Positions 16,561-26,109 are shown, counted from the stretch's first letter. The stretch: DNA of 64,000 bases from Kineosporia succinea (GCF_030811555.1 NZ_JAUSQZ010000001.1:4523241-4587240); one strand, 5' to 3'. Numbers and translations: made by a program. Notes: generated by a model from the letters alone, not told the origin.

Positions 16561-17985
16561 TCACACGTCGTAGTACAGCTCGAACTCGTGCGGGTGCGGG
16601 CGCAGACGGATCGGGTCGATCTCGGACTCGCGCTTGAACTGGATCCAGGTCTCGATCAGGTCCTCGGTGAAGACGCCGCCCTCGACGAGGTAGGCGTGGT
16701 CCTTCTCGAGGTTGTCGAGGGCCTCGCTGAGCGACGCCGGCACCTGGGCGATGCCCGCGTGCTCCTCCGGCGGAAGCTCGTAGAGGTCCTTGTCGACCGG
16801 GGCCGGCGGCTCGATGCGGTTCTTGATGCCGTCGATGCCGGCCATCAGCATCGCCGCGAACGCCAGGTACGGGTTGCTCGACGGGTCGGGCACGCGGAAC
16901 TCGATGCGCTTGGCCTTCGGGTTCGAACCGGTGACCGGGATACGCACGCAGGCGCTGCGGTTACGGGCCGAGTAGACCAGGTTGACCGGCGCCTCGTAGC
17001 CCGGCACCAGGCGGTGGTACGAGTTCACCGTCGGGTTGGTGAACGCCAGCAGTGACGGGGCGTGGTGCAGGAGGCCACCGATGTACCAGCGGGCGATGTC
17101 CGACAGGCCGCCGTAACCGCTCTCGTCGTAGAAGAGCGGCGAGCCGTCCTTCCACAGCGACTGGTGGCAGTGCATGCCCGAGCCGTTGTCCTGGAAGATC
17201 GGCTTCGGCATGAACGTGACCGTCTTGCCCGCGGCGTGCGCGACGCTCTTGATCACGTACTTGAACAGCATGACCTTGTCCGCGGACTTGGCCAGGCTGT
17301 CGAAGCGGTAGTTGATCTCGGCCTGACCGGCGGTGCCCACCTCGTGGTGGCTCCGCTCGACCTCGAGGCCCAGCTCGTCGAGCGCGAGCACCATCTGGTC
17401 ACGCAGGTCGGCGTAGTGGTCGACCGGCGGGACCGGGAAGTACCCACCCTTGTACGGGGTCTTGTGGCCCAGGTTCCCGCCGTCTTCCTTGCGGGAGGTG
17501 TTCCAGGCGGCCTCGATCGAGTCGATCTCGTAGAACGACTTGTTCTGCTTCGTCTCAAAGCGCACGTCGTCGAAGATGTAGAACTCGGCCTCGGGGGCGA
17601 AGAACGCGGTGTCGGCGATCCCCGTGGACTTCAGGTACGCCTCGGCCTTGGCCGCGACCTGGCGCGGGTCACGGCTGTACGGCTCGTTCGTGTACGGGTC
17701 GACGATGCTCATGTTGATGTTGAGCGTCTTCTCGACACGGAACGGGTCGATGTAGGCGGTGTGCAGGTCCGGGATGAGCTTCATGTCGGACTCGTTGATC
17801 GCCTGGAAGCCCCGGATCGAGGAGCCGTCGAACATCTGACCGTCGGTGAAGAAGTCCTCTCCCACGGTGGACGCGGGCACGTTGAAGTGCTGCATCACAC
17901 CCGGCAGGTCGCAGAACCGGACGTCAACGAACTTGACGTCGTTCTCCGCGATGTACTTGGTCACCTCTTCGGCGTTGCTGAACAA
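16561..17985 (-). CDS. glnA1: type I glutamine synthetase (GSI-beta)
   Basis: The main ammonia-assimilating glutamine synthetase, a 474-residue dodecamer subunit. [18 protein letters not shown] near the N-terminus, [12 protein letters not shown], the FMPKP loop with [11 protein letters not shown], and NRSACVRIP are all present. The adenylylation site LYELPPEE, with Tyr near residue 402, is intact, so GlnE can control this enzyme. I set the start at TTG 17985: it gives the family N-terminus (M)FSNAEEV and lies five bases after GGAGG. GTG 17997 is in frame but would overlap that ribosome-binding site. The gene is transcribed alone and has a GlnR-like half-box and a TATAAG -10 upstream. Confidence 0.97.
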   Translation of the reverse strand: MFSNAEEVTKYIAENDVKFVDVRFCDLPGVMQHFNVPASTVGEDFFTDGQMFDGSSIRGFQAINESDMKLIPDLHTAYIDPFRVEKTLNINMSIVDPYTNEPYSRDPRQVAAKAEAYLKSTGIADTAFFAPEAEFYIFDDVRFETKQNKSFYEIDSIEAAWNTSRKEDGGNLGHKTPYKGGYFPVPPVDHYADLRDQMVLALDELGLEVERSHHEVGTAGQAEINYRFDSLAKSADKVMLFKYVIKSVAHAAGKTVTFMPKPIFQDNGSGMHCHQSLWKDGSPLFYDESGYGGLSDIARWYIGGLLHHAPSLLAFTNPTVNSYHRLVPGYEAPVNLVYSARNRSACVRIPVTGSNPKAKRIEFRVPDPSSNPYLAFAAMLMAGIDGIKNRIEPPAPVDKDLYELPPEEHAGIAQVPASLSEALDNLEKDHAYLVEGGVFTEDLIETWIQFKRESEIDPIRLRPHPHEFELYYDV

Positions 17986-18050
17986 TCCAACCTCCACGGT
18001 CGGGGATCGGTCGCGGTCTACGGGGTGGGAACCGTCAGTGGTACTGACGC

Positions 18051-18056
18051 CTTATA
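18051..18056 (-). promoter_or_regulatory. glnA1: candidate -10 element of glnA1
   Basis: TATAAG on the minus strand (CTTATA on the plus) lies 66 bases upstream of the chosen TTG start and is the best -10 match in the region. No convincing -35 accompanies it, as expected for an activator-dependent promoter; the GlnR-like site begins 26 bases further upstream. Confidence 0.4.
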
Positions 18057-18081
18057 CCGCCGGTTTAGGTCCGGGAGCGAG

Positions 18082-18097
18082 TGTTCCAGACAATTAC
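18082..18097 (-). promoter_or_regulatory. candidate GlnR half-box upstream of glnA1
   Basis: On the minus strand GTAAT, six bases, GAACA. This keeps the 5-6-5 layout of the actinobacterial GlnR a-site/b-site (about GTnAC-n6-GAAAC) with one or two departures in each element. It is about 100 bases upstream of the glnA1 start, suitably placed ahead of the TATAAG box. A second copy at the expected 22-base offset is not evident. Confidence 0.4.
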
Positions 18098-18109
18098 CGG
18101 TGATTTAGG

Positions 18110-18556
18110 CAGTACCCCATCGTGTCGAGCACGTGGCGGTTCCAGGCTGCTCCGGTCGATGCCCTGCTCCGTCGCGAGTGCCCGGGCGGAGCGGTCTGGA
18201 AGTGCCGCCACCTGCGATCGACGCTGATCGTGGGGTCCGTGGGGCAGACCTTACAGCCCACGGGCAACCGGGCGGTCACCGGTCGACGCACGTTCTTCTC
18301 ACGTCGTTCAATCGAACGAAATGGATGACTCCGGGTCTCCGGCACAGCGGGTCGGCCCTTTAGACATCGCCAGGAAATAGCTGTGTGACATGCCGGAAAC
18401 ATTCAAAGGCCGATGGTGTATTTCTCACTTTTACTTGGGTGCCGGGGCTCTGGTAAGCGCGTTTGACGGTGGACGCGGTGGTGCCCGGGCGGGTCGGTGG
18501 CGGGAGCCGAGTGGGTCACCGGGGGACGGGGCCCGCGGTCCGCCTAAGCTCGTCCT
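18110..18556. other. gene-less divergent region upstream of glnA1
   Basis: No credible gene was found. The stretch 18300-18450 is noticeably richer in A and T than its surroundings and contains the inverted repeat TCGTTC-AATC-GAACGA at 18304-18319. It may hold promoters of glnA1 and of the RDD gene, or a small RNA; nothing in the sequence decides this. Confidence 0.5.
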
Positions 18557-19030
18557 GTGGCAGTTGACAGGCGGGACATCGGTTCGTGGATCCAGGGTCC
18601 GGAGGCGGTGACGGGCGTCTCCGGTTATCCGGGGGAGCGGCTCGACCGGCCCGAGACCGGCCCCGGTTCGCTCGCCCGGCCGGGCCGGCGGTTCGCCAGT
18701 GTGCTCATCGACTGGGTGCTGTGCCTGGTCATCGCGCGGGGCTTCTTCGGTACCGAGACCGTGGCCTCCGGCGTGGGAACCCTGATTCCGGTGGCGATCC
18801 TGGCGGTGGAGAACCTGCTGCTGATCAGCACCACCGGCTTCACGATCGGCCAGCGCGTCATGGGCGTGCACGTGGAACGTGTCGTCGGGGGAGGCCCGAT
18901 CGGGCTGTGGCGCAGTGCGCTGCGCGCCGTTCTGCTGTCGCTGGTGGTGCCGCCGCTCACGATGGGCTGGGACGTCGACCGCCGGGGCATGCACGACCTA
19001 CTGACCAGTTCAGTGGTGGCGCGGAACTGA
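18557..19030 (+). CDS. RDD family membrane protein
   Basis: A 157-residue protein with the RDD domain: two to three membrane helices, RRFASVLIDWVLCLVIARGF (R-x-x-x-x-x-x-D-W), then LIPVAILAVENLLLISTTGF, the signature GFTIGQRVMGVHV, and the terminal DVDRRGMHDLLTSSVV. RDD proteins are small polytopic membrane proteins of mostly unknown role; some act as sodium/proton antiporters. In actinobacteria this gene is typically found near glnA1, as here. GTG 18557 is the start. A perfect 19-bp hairpin follows. Confidence 0.88.
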   Translation: MAVDRRDIGSWIQGPEAVTGVSGYPGERLDRPETGPGSLARPGRRFASVLIDWVLCLVIARGFFGTETVASGVGTLIPVAILAVENLLLISTTGFTIGQRVMGVHVERVVGGGPIGLWRSALRAVLLSLVVPPLTMGWDVDRRGMHDLLTSSVVARN

Positions 19031-19054
19031 TTTTGCGCCCAGCGGTCCCGAAAA

Positions 19055-19095
19055 TGAGGGACGCCGTCGAGACCAGGTCTCGACGGCGTCCCTCA
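19055..19095. terminator. bidirectional terminator, perfect 19-bp stem
   Basis: The bases 19055-19073 pair perfectly with 19077-19095 across a 3-base CAG loop. AAAA precedes the stem on the plus strand, so the minus-strand transcript ends in a T-tract. It lies between the convergent RDD gene and the DUF4191 gene. Its outer stem TGAGGGACGCC recurs in the terminator at 56196. Confidence 0.92.
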
Positions 19096-19114
19096 TGCGG
19101 TTGCTGGCTCGGGA

Positions 19115-19822
19115 TCAGCGGCCCTTGGTGGCGCGGCGATCGGGACGCATACGCGTCGGGTCGACACCCTTGGGGATCGGCAGGCGGGCGGCGCCGAGGG
19201 CGCGCAGACGCTTGCTGACCTCGGAGACCTCCTGCTTGGTGATCACCGGCTTCTTGCGCATCAGGTGGCGCACCAGCTTCTGCACCGGAACCTGGTCGTC
19301 ACCCTCACCGGCGTGCACCACGAGCACCGGCACCTCGGGCATCAGCCGGGCGGTGCGCTTGCGCTCGGTCTCGGCGAGCCGGGCCACGCGCGGCATCGGG
19401 CCCTCGGTGACCAGAACCACACCCGGACGGCCCACGGCTCGGAACAGCAGGTCCTGGGTGCGCGGGTCGACGGCGACCGGCTGCTCCTCGACGTTCCAGC
19501 CGCGCCGCAGGCCCTTCAGCGCGTAGCCGACGACGCCCTTGCGATCACCGATCTGGCTGTACGCGGCCCGCTCGGCGCGCCGCCCCATGATGATGATCGC
19601 GACCAGGAGCCCGACCATGAAGCCGAGAATGCCCACGTAGATGGGATGCCCGACGGCCAGGCCGATGAGCACGCCGCCGGCCGTGAGACCGACCAGCGCG
19701 ACCAGCATCCAGACGACCGCCATCGGGTCGGCCTTGCGCAGCATCGTGAACACCGCGCGGAACTGGGCGAAGCGGCCCATCTCTTCCGGGTTGACGGGCT
19801 GTGAGGGTGTGTTGCGAGCCAT
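19115..19822 (-). CDS. DUF4191 family membrane protein
   Basis: A 235-residue protein of the actinobacterial DUF4191 family. A basic N-terminus is followed by two close hydrophobic helices (about residues 36-58 and 62-82), then a soluble cytoplasmic part rich in Arg and Lys, ending IPKGVDPTRMRPDRRATKGR. Function is unknown. It directly follows lipA on the same strand (27 bases), an arrangement widespread in the phylum, so co-transcription with lipoate synthesis is likely. Confidence 0.88.
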   Translation of the reverse strand: MARNTPSQPVNPEEMGRFAQFRAVFTMLRKADPMAVVWMLVALVGLTAGGVLIGLAVGHPIYVGILGFMVGLLVAIIIMGRRAERAAYSQIGDRKGVVGYALKGLRRGWNVEEQPVAVDPRTQDLLFRAVGRPGVVLVTEGPMPRVARLAETERKRTARLMPEVPVLVVHAGEGDDQVPVQKLVRHLMRKKPVITKQEVSEVSKRLRALGAARLPIPKGVDPTRMRPDRRATKGR

Positions 19823-19849
19823 GAGCGAAGAATACTTCTGCTGTGAGGG

Positions 19850-20863
19850 TCAGCGTGACGAGCCTCGCAGCAGAAGGCTCGAGGCCTCCTGCCGCGCGGT
19901 CGTCTCGACGGCCAGGTGAGCGAGGTCTTCGGGGATCTGCTCGCCCCGGCGGGTCATGGCCTGGGCCCACAGACGCCCGGCCCGGTACGACGAGCGCACC
20001 AGCGGACCGGCCATCACACCGGCGAAGCCCAGCTCGTCGGCGAAGTCCTTGTGCTCGACGAACTCCTCGGGCTTCACCCAGCGGTCGACCGGGTGGTGCA
20101 GCGGCGAGGGACGCAGGTACTGCGTGATCGTGATCAGGTCGCAACCGGCGTCGTGCAGGTCGGTCAGCGCCTGCCGGATCTCCTCGGGCGTCTCACCCAT
20201 GCCCAGGATCAGGTTGGACTTGGTGACCTGCCCCTTCGAGCGGGCCAGACTCAGCACCTCGAGCGAGCGCTCGTAGCGGAAGGCCGGGCGGATGCGCTTG
20301 AAGATGCGCGGAACGGTCTCGACGTTGTGGGCGAAGACCTGCGGCTGCGCGTCGAAGACCAGCTGCAGCAGCTCGGGGTTGCCGGAGAAGTCGGGCACCA
20401 GGATCTCGACGCCGGTGCCGGGGGACTGCCGGTGGATCTCGCGGATCGTCTCCGCGTACAGCCAGGCGCCCTCGTCCTCCAGGTCGTCACGGGCGACGCC
20501 GGTGACCGTGGCGTAGCGCAGGCCCATCGTGGCGACGCTCTCGCCGACGCGGCGCGGTTCGTCGCGGTCGAGGGCCTGCGGCTTGCCGCTGTGGATCTGG
20601 CAGAAGTCGCAACGGCGGCTGCACTGGTCGCCGCCGATCAGGAAGGTGGCCTCGCGGTCTTCCCAGCACTCGAAGATGTTGGGGCAGCCAGCCTCCTGGC
20701 AGACCGTGTGCAGGCCCTCCTTCTTCACCAGGCCGGTCAGCGCGGTGTACTCCGGGCCCATCTTGGCGGTGGTGCGGATCCATGACGGCTTCCGCTCGAT
20801 CGGGGTCTCGGCGTTGCGGGCCTCGACCCTCAGAAGCCGCCTGCCCTCGGGTGCGATCGTCAC
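19850..20863 (-). CDS. lipA: lipoyl synthase
   Basis: A 337-residue radical SAM enzyme that inserts two sulfurs into octanoyl groups on lipoyl domains. The auxiliary iron-sulfur cluster ligands are Cys55, Cys60 and Cys66 ([12 protein letters not shown]), and the radical SAM cluster ligands are Cys81, Cys85 and Cys88 (CSRRCDFC). The C-terminal RSSYRAG segment, whose Arg-Ser-Ser contacts the auxiliary cluster, is also present. GTG 20863 is the start. The partner lipB lies 2.5 kb upstream on the same strand, separated by a metal-efflux pair; the lipoylated SucB is encoded at 30 kb. Confidence 0.97.
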   Translation of the reverse strand: MTIAPEGRRLLRVEARNAETPIERKPSWIRTTAKMGPEYTALTGLVKKEGLHTVCQEAGCPNIFECWEDREATFLIGGDQCSRRCDFCQIHSGKPQALDRDEPRRVGESVATMGLRYATVTGVARDDLEDEGAWLYAETIREIHRQSPGTGVEILVPDFSGNPELLQLVFDAQPQVFAHNVETVPRIFKRIRPAFRYERSLEVLSLARSKGQVTKSNLILGMGETPEEIRQALTDLHDAGCDLITITQYLRPSPLHHPVDRWVKPEEFVEHKDFADELGFAGVMAGPLVRSSYRAGRLWAQAMTRRGEQIPEDLAHLAVETTARQEASSLLLRGSSR

Positions 20864-21046
20864 CTGTGCTCCCTATCCGCACGCTGTCCCGGGGGTCTCC
20901 CGGGACGGCACTCGCCGGCTGTTGCGTTGCCGCCGGTCTGGTGGACAGCGGTCCGGCCGCCGTCGCCTCGTCAACTCTAAGCGCCGCCGGAGGGGTGACT
21001 CATTCCGGAGGGGCCGGACGTGGGCGTGATCACGTGGTTCTGCTCG

Positions 21047-22261
21047 TCAGGCGTGCGTGGGGTGCTCGTGGTCGGAGTGGGCCTGGGCCTCGAACTGGAA
21101 GGTGGAGTGCTCGACGTCGAAGTGCCCGGCCAGGCAGCTCTGCAGCTCGTCGAGCATCACGGTGAGGTGGCCGTCGTGGAAGCAGCCGTCTTCGACGACC
21201 ACGTGGGCGGAGAGGATCGGCAGGCCGGTCGCGACGGTCGAGGCGTGCAGGTCGTGGACGGCCACGACGTGGGGGACGGCCTGGATGTGGCTGCGCACCT
21301 CGCCCAGGTCGACGCTGGTCGGGGTGGCCTCGAGGAGCACGGTCAGGGCCTGGCGGAGGAGCATCCAGCAGCGGGGGAGGATCAGGGTGCCGATGAGGAT
21401 GGAGGCCACGGCGTCGGCGCGGGTCCAGCCGGTGAGCCAGATCGCGGCGGCGGCGACCAGCACGGCCACCGAGCCGAGGGCGTCGTTGACGACCTCGAGG
21501 AAGGCGGCGCGGGTGTTCATGTTCTCGCCCGCGCCCTTCAGGAGGATGAGGATCGAGACGGCGTTGGCGAGGAGGCCGATGGCGCCGAAGACGAGCATGC
21601 CGGTGCTCGCGACCTCGGGCGGGTCGATGAGCCGCTGGACGCCCTCGACCAGGATGTAGATCCCGATCGCCAGCAGGGCGGTGGCCTGGATCGCCGCGGA
21701 CAGGATCTCGGCGCGCTTCCAGCCCCAGGTCAGGCGGACCGTGGGGGGACGGTTGGCCAGGATCGCGACGACCAGCGACAGGGTCAGGCCGGCGGCGTCG
21801 GTGAGCATGTGGCCGGCGTCGGCGAGCAGGGCGAGACTGCCGGTGAGGGCGGCGCCGACGGCCTCGAGCACCAGGACCGAGACGGTGATGCCCAGCACGA
21901 TCGCCAGGCGGCGCTGGGCGCCGGGGCCCTTGGGCAGGTCGTGCCCATGACCGTGGCCGTGTCCACCGGGTTCGGGTTTCGGCTCGGGCGGCGGTGTGGC
22001 CCGGGTCCCGGTCCGCGCTGCGGGTTCGGGCTGCTTGAGGACGCGGGGGGCGCAGGGGGCCTTCAGGCTCTCGGACGCGGGGGCACAGCTCTGTTGGAGA
22101 AGCCCGGTCCGGGCGGTCTCACCGGCTGACGCGGAGGCGTGTTCGTCGGTGTGGCTCTGCTCGTGCGCATGGCTGTGTTCATGACGAGGCTCGGTGCCGG
22201 GCTCGGTGCCGGGCGCGTGGTCGGGCCCGTGGTCGGGCTCGGGGGGCGTCGTGCTCGTCAT
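21047..22261 (-). CDS. cation diffusion facilitator (zinc-type efflux)
   Basis: A 404-residue CDF transporter exporting divalent metal, most likely zinc, in exchange for protons. Six membrane helices follow a long N-terminal His-rich region (residues about 1-105, with HEHSHAHEQSH and GHGHGHGHD). Helix 2 has HMLTDA (family HxxxD) and helix 5 VVNDALGS, together forming the transport site. A C-terminal cytoplasmic domain ends with another His-rich tail. The ATG overlaps the stop of the upstream ArsR gene in a TGATG arrangement, so the two are translationally coupled and the regulator very probably controls this transporter. Confidence 0.93.
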   Translation of the reverse strand: MTSTTPPEPDHGPDHAPGTEPGTEPRHEHSHAHEQSHTDEHASASAGETARTGLLQQSCAPASESLKAPCAPRVLKQPEPAARTGTRATPPPEPKPEPGGHGHGHGHDLPKGPGAQRRLAIVLGITVSVLVLEAVGAALTGSLALLADAGHMLTDAAGLTLSLVVAILANRPPTVRLTWGWKRAEILSAAIQATALLAIGIYILVEGVQRLIDPPEVASTGMLVFGAIGLLANAVSILILLKGAGENMNTRAAFLEVVNDALGSVAVLVAAAAIWLTGWTRADAVASILIGTLILPRCWMLLRQALTVLLEATPTSVDLGEVRSHIQAVPHVVAVHDLHASTVATGLPILSAHVVVEDGCFHDGHLTVMLDELQSCLAGHFDVEHSTFQFEAQAHSDHEHPTHA

Positions 22262-22803
22262 GCCGGGTGCTCCGCGGCTTCGTGGCCCAGTTCGAGGCCG
22301 GGGTGGGGTGCATGGTGCGGTTCTGGGTGACGGACGTCCACGTCGCGGCCCGCGCTCCGGGCAGGCCCGTTCGGGACCGGGACCTCGTCGTCGTGCCCGT
22401 GGGCCCGGTGCTCGTGGTCGAGCGTGACGGTGTGGTGCAGCACGACCCGCTCGCCGGTGGCCTCGAGGAACGACTCGGTGGCGTGGAACAGGTCGAGCAG
22501 CTCGGGCCGGGCGAGGGAGTACAGCGAGGCCCGCCCCTGGGCCCGCGACCGCACCAGCCCGCAGTCGCGCAGGCAGGCCAGGTGCCCGGACACCGTGGAC
22601 TGAGCCAGCCCCAGGTGACTCATCAGGTCGACGACGCGGTGCTCGCCGCGGGCCAGGTGACGCAGGATCAGCAACCGGGTGGGGTCGCCGAGGGTGCGGA
22701 AGAGATACGCCGCCGCGGTGACGTCTTCATTGCCCTCAGGTGACTCTGCGCTGCCTGTCGGTTTCGCAGTGTCGGCATTGGTGAGCCCGGTTGGTATCGC
22801 CAT
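22258..22803 (-). CDS. ArsR/SmtB-family metal-sensing repressor
   Basis: A 181-residue winged-helix repressor. Residues about 30-110 contain LGDPTRLLILRHLARGEHRV, the recognition helix LGLAQSTVSGHLACLRDCGLV and the wing RAQGRASLYSL. A His- and Asp-rich tail (residues 120-181: HTVTLDHEHRAHGHDDE, HPEPHHAPHPG) extends well beyond the usual 100-120 residues and likely binds the sensed metal, probably zinc. ATG 22803 is chosen because the upstream extension is Pro/Ala-rich. The gene overlaps the efflux gene by four bases. AT-rich TATCAT lies nine bases upstream of the start, suggesting a short-leader promoter. Confidence 0.9.
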   Translation of the reverse strand: MAIPTGLTNADTAKPTGSAESPEGNEDVTAAAYLFRTLGDPTRLLILRHLARGEHRVVDLMSHLGLAQSTVSGHLACLRDCGLVRSRAQGRASLYSLARPELLDLFHATESFLEATGERVVLHHTVTLDHEHRAHGHDDEVPVPNGPARSAGRDVDVRHPEPHHAPHPGLELGHEAAEHPA

Positions 22804-22905
22804 GTGCCGATGATAGCGGGCGTGCGAGGCGTTTGCGGCGGGCGTGGGGCTGGAGCCAGGAGTCACCGGTCCGGAGGGTGAGGGGCGGCGACGAAACCGA
22901 TGCGC

Positions 22906-22918
22906 TCGATAATCGATA
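22906..22918 (-). promoter_or_regulatory. candidate operator of the arsR-CDF operon
   Basis: TCGATAATCGATA is a short, AT-rich, nearly palindromic element about 100 bases upstream of arsR in an otherwise very GC-rich region. ArsR/SmtB operators are AT-rich imperfect repeats, so it is a reasonable candidate, although it lies further from the start than is typical. Confidence 0.3.
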
Positions 22919-23160
22919 GGAGTGCAGCTGCGGGTTTACGGCTATGGATTCGCAGCTGAGGATTCGCGGCCATGGAGCAAGCCGGAGTCGAAGCCCGGCG
23001 TGGACTGGCGTGGAGTGGAGTGCCGGGGACCGCGCTGCCGCATGAGCTTCTTCGTCAGAGGCGCCGGCCGAACCACCCTCCGTGTCCAGTCATGTCGCGC
23101 CGGGGTAGCATCGATCAGGCGCCAGGCCCCGTTTTTTCGTTGTCCGGCAGTATTTTTCGG

Positions 23161-23240
23161 CTGCGGGGCTGCGGGGCTGCGGGGCTGCGGGGCTGCGGGG
23201 CTGCGGGGCTGGCGGGGCTGCCGGGCTGCCGGGCTGCCGG
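23161..23240. repeat. 8-bp GC-rich tandem array
   Basis: Six exact copies of CTGCGGGG (23161-23208), then an interrupted unit, then three copies of the variant CTGCCGGG up to about 23240. It lies between the arsR promoter region and the 3' end of lipB. Confidence 0.9.
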
Positions 23241-23374
23241 TTGTTCTGGCCGGGCCCCTCAGTGTCTGGACACCCCTACTCGGCCGACCCATGTCCCGGG
23301 TCTGCGGGCCTCATGGCTCCCTCGTCTGATCGTCCGCTGTGCCGGCGCCCCTGCGGCACCGGCCACGGGTGAGC

Positions 23375-24157
23375 TCAGCGGGTGCCGCTGAGCTCCTGAG
23401 CCAGATCGTTGATGGCACCGCTGATCGTCTCGGTCTTCCGGGGGCCGGTTCTCGGCAGTTCATCGGCCTGCGGAGCAGTCGCCGCCGGACGGTTCTTCGG
23501 CACCCGTTTGTGGTGGTGCCCCGGCAGGTCGTGGGTCGGCAGGGCCGCCTCGATCAGCGGAAGCACCTCATGCACGCTGACGTCGCGGCCGAGTTCGGCA
23601 CTGAGCGAGGTGACGCCCGCGTCGGCGATGCCGCACGGGATGATCCGGCCGAAGGCGCCCAGGTCTGAGTCGCAGGTCAGGGAGAAGCCGTGCATGGTGA
23701 CGCCGCGCGAGACCCGGATACCGATGGCTGCCAGCTTGCGCTCGGGGCGGCCGTTGCCGGCGGGCACCCAGACGCCGCTGCGTCCGTCCACCCGCCCGCC
23801 CTCGACACCGAGTTCCGCGATCACATCGATGATCAGCTGTTCCAGACGGCGCACGTAGGCCACGACGTCGACCGGCTTGGCCAGCAGCACGATCGGGTAG
23901 CCGACCAGCTGCCCCGGGCCGTGCCAGGTGATCTTGCCGCCGCGGTCCACGTCGATGACGGGAGTTCCGTCGACGGGCCGCTCCTGGGGTTCGGTGCGCT
24001 TGCCCGCCGTGTAGACGGCCTGGTGCTCGAGCAGCAGCACCGTGTCGGGGGCGCCCGCCGTGACCTCGGCGTGGACCTCACGCTGACGTTCCCAGCCAGC
24101 CGTGTACTCGACGGCGTCGGCGCCGAAACCCAGATGCTCGATCCGCAGCGAACCCAT
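23375..24157 (-). CDS. lipB: octanoyl-[acyl carrier protein]:protein octanoyltransferase
   Basis: A 260-residue enzyme that moves octanoate from acyl carrier protein to the lysine of lipoyl domains. The diagnostic segments are [18 protein letters not shown] (residues about 74-91) and [20 protein letters not shown] followed by [13 protein letters not shown], which hold the catalytic lysine and cysteine. ATG 24157 gives the normal family N-terminus ([15 protein letters not shown]). The last 50 residues are a Lys/Pro/His-rich extension absent from most relatives. lipA lies downstream beyond the arsR-CDF pair. Confidence 0.95.
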   Translation of the reverse strand: MGSLRIEHLGFGADAVEYTAGWERQREVHAEVTAGAPDTVLLLEHQAVYTAGKRTEPQERPVDGTPVIDVDRGGKITWHGPGQLVGYPIVLLAKPVDVVAYVRRLEQLIIDVIAELGVEGGRVDGRSGVWVPAGNGRPERKLAAIGIRVSRGVTMHGFSLTCDSDLGAFGRIIPCGIADAGVTSLSAELGRDVSVHEVLPLIEAALPTHDLPGHHHKRVPKNRPAATAPQADELPRTGPRKTETISGAINDLAQELSGTR

Positions 24158-24251
24158 GTCTTCGAGCCTACGCCCGACCGTCACCGGTGACGGCCGGGGC
24201 TGCTGTGAGCACGGGCACGAGCAGCCCGGAATGATCACTAGGCTTGACGTC

Positions 24252-24602
24252 ATGGACGCTCGCAAGGCGCTGCTCATCGACGCGTACCGCTGCTTCAACG
24301 GGCGGGACGTCGAGGGCTTGCTGTCGATGATGACGGACGACGTGGAGTGGCCGGACGTGCCCAACCAGGACGTGCTGCGCAGTAAGAACGAGATCCGCGA
24401 GTACTGGCGCGGGCAGTTCGCCGTGTCGGACCCGCAGGCCGTGCCCACCGACTTCGAACCCGGCCGGGGTGAGGACGACCTCGTGGCCGTGGTCGAGCAC
24501 GAGGTGCGCGACCTGAGCGGCGGCGTGCTGGTGCAGCGGCGTGAGACCCGGCACCGGTACTTCTTCCGTGACGGTCTGGTGCGGCGCATGGTGGTCGAGT
24601 AA
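24252..24602 (+). CDS. SnoaL-like / NTF2-fold protein
   Basis: A 116-residue protein with the cone-shaped NTF2-like fold pattern: a first helix [21 protein letters not shown], then [10 protein letters not shown], the helix [12 protein letters not shown], and long C-terminal strands ending [15 protein letters not shown]. Members are small ligand-binding proteins or enzymes (polyketide cyclases, ketosteroid isomerase-like). No catalytic set is recognisable. ATG 24252 is used. It is divergent from lipB and convergent with the FAD-dependent oxidoreductase gene. Confidence 0.82.
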   Translation: MDARKALLIDAYRCFNGRDVEGLLSMMTDDVEWPDVPNQDVLRSKNEIREYWRGQFAVSDPQAVPTDFEPGRGEDDLVAVVEHEVRDLSGGVLVQRRETRHRYFFRDGLVRRMVVE

Positions 24603-24642
24603 GGCCTCGGCACTGCCCTCACCTCCTCCCGCGTCACTGCCC

Positions 24643-25959
24643 TCATCCCGCCTTGATCGGTTCCCGCGGCACCGCCGGCAGCCCCAGCTCGGCCAGGACG
24701 GCGTCGGCGGTGCGGCGCCCGGACACCAGGGCGCCCTGGATCGACGCCGTGTCCCGGTGGTCGCCCGCCACGAACATGCCCTCGCCGAGGGCGACGGGCT
24801 GGCGCACCTGCAGGGGCACCGGCATGGCGGTGAGAGCCTCGGGGATGGCGTCGCGCCGGATGAGCTCCCACCAGTGCGTGGGCTGCCCGTAGATCTGTGC
24901 GAGCTGGGTCGTCACGGCGCGCTCGGTGGTGAGGTCGGGATTGCCTCCGAGCACGGTGGTCGCGATCAGGGCCCGCTCGTCGGGGCTGTAGCTGCGCGCC
25001 CGGTTGCTGATCACGACGGTGTTCACCACCGGGCCGCGGCGGTCGCCGTCGACGTGCAAGGCTCCCGAGCGGGTGGGCGGCTCCGGGGCCACGTGCCAGT
25101 AGGTGGTGAGACCCCGCGACACCACGGGTGGCAGGTCGAGCAGGGCACTGGCGCTGCGCGGATCTGTTGCCACCACCACCGCCCGGGCCTGGATGTCTCC
25201 GGCCGACGACCGCACCAGCCCGGGCCCGGCCGACTCGACCCGCACCCCGTGGTGGATGCCGGGCACCTGGGCGGCCAGCTGCTCGGGGACGGCCCTCATG
25301 CCGCGCCAGGGCACCGACGGGGTGCCCCGCACGAACGACCGCACGAGAAGCTGCACGAACTGGTGTGAGGTGACCCCGTCGTCCTCACCGACGACCCCGG
25401 CCAGGAACGGCTCGAGCACCCGGCGCCGCAGCGCTCCGGAGACACCACGCCGGCTGAGGGCCTCGACCCAGGGGAGATCCGGCTCGGACAACAGCTTTCG
25501 TGGATCGGCGCGCGCGGCCTCGAGCGCCCAGCGGGCGAAAGCGGCCTGCTCGCGCCAGGTTCCGCCGCGCTCGCGCAGCAGGCCGACCGCGGTGAGCGGC
25601 AGCAGCCCGGGAGAGCGGCGCGGATCGGCCAGCACCTGACGGCCCTGAGCCCCGGCCACGACCACCGCCGCGGGGAACGGCTGCAACCGCAGGGCGGCGA
25701 CGTCGAGCACCCGCCGCACCTCGGGGTAGGCCGGGTTCAGCAGCTGGAAGCCGCGGTCGCAGATGAAGCCGCCCACCACGTCACTCCGCACCCGGCCGCC
25801 CGGCCCGTCGGACGCCTCCAGCACCACCACGTCGATGCCCCGCCGCGAAAGCTGGCGCGCACAGGCCAGACCCGCGAGACCGGCGCCCACCACGACCACG
25901 TCGGCCGCCGCGGGCAGATCGTGCTCGGGAACGGGCTGCGGTGGGCTCTGCTCGGTCAC
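24643..25959 (-). CDS. FAD-dependent amine oxidase / protoporphyrinogen oxidase-like protein
   Basis: A 438-residue flavoprotein. The N-terminal dinucleotide-binding fold [17 protein letters not shown] (residues about 20-36) is followed by the second FAD signature [15 protein letters not shown], and [21 protein letters not shown] near the C-terminus is the FAD-binding closure typical of amine oxidase, phytoene desaturase and protoporphyrinogen oxidase relatives. The substrate is unknown. GTG 25959 begins a short polar leader before the flavin fold. The gene is divergent from a membrane Ser/Thr kinase across 150 bases. Confidence 0.88.
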   Translation of the reverse strand: MTEQSPPQPVPEHDLPAAADVVVVGAGLAGLACARQLSRRGIDVVVLEASDGPGGRVRSDVVGGFICDRGFQLLNPAYPEVRRVLDVAALRLQPFPAAVVVAGAQGRQVLADPRRSPGLLPLTAVGLLRERGGTWREQAAFARWALEAARADPRKLLSEPDLPWVEALSRRGVSGALRRRVLEPFLAGVVGEDDGVTSHQFVQLLVRSFVRGTPSVPWRGMRAVPEQLAAQVPGIHHGVRVESAGPGLVRSSAGDIQARAVVVATDPRSASALLDLPPVVSRGLTTYWHVAPEPPTRSGALHVDGDRRGPVVNTVVISNRARSYSPDERALIATTVLGGNPDLTTERAVTTQLAQIYGQPTHWWELIRRDAIPEALTAMPVPLQVRQPVALGEGMFVAGDHRDTASIQGALVSGRRTADAVLAELGLPAVPREPIKAG

Positions 25960-26109
25960 GTCGGCCTCCGGTGGCTCGGATCTGCGGTGCGTTTCCGCTA
26001 CAGAGCATCTCAGGTCCGAGCGACCCGGCAACGCCGACGCCGTGAACCTGTGGACAACCCGGAGGCCTGTGGATAACCAAAACGGGCGGTCGGGACTTCG
26101 AGGCACAGT

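Larger units (their letters stand above)
22804..23374. other. gene-less region with an 8-bp repeat array
   Basis: This holds the promoter side of the arsR-CDF operon (22804-22920) and then about 450 bases with no credible gene. Open frames across it are Arg/Gly/Cys-rich products of the repeat at 23161-23240. The 3' end of lipB begins at 23375. Confidence 0.6.

Noticed and set aside
17986-17997. Upstream GTG start for glnA1
   Set aside because: It would place the ribosome-binding GGAGG inside the coding region and add residues absent from the family; TTG 17985 fits better.
18390-18611. Short plus-strand open frame before the RDD gene
   Set aside because: Overlaps the RDD start by 55 bases, has no ribosome-binding site and no family resemblance.
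22922-23329. Possible small Cys/Gly/Arg protein
   Set aside because: The sequence is made by the 8-bp array; no ribosome-binding site and no ordered segment.
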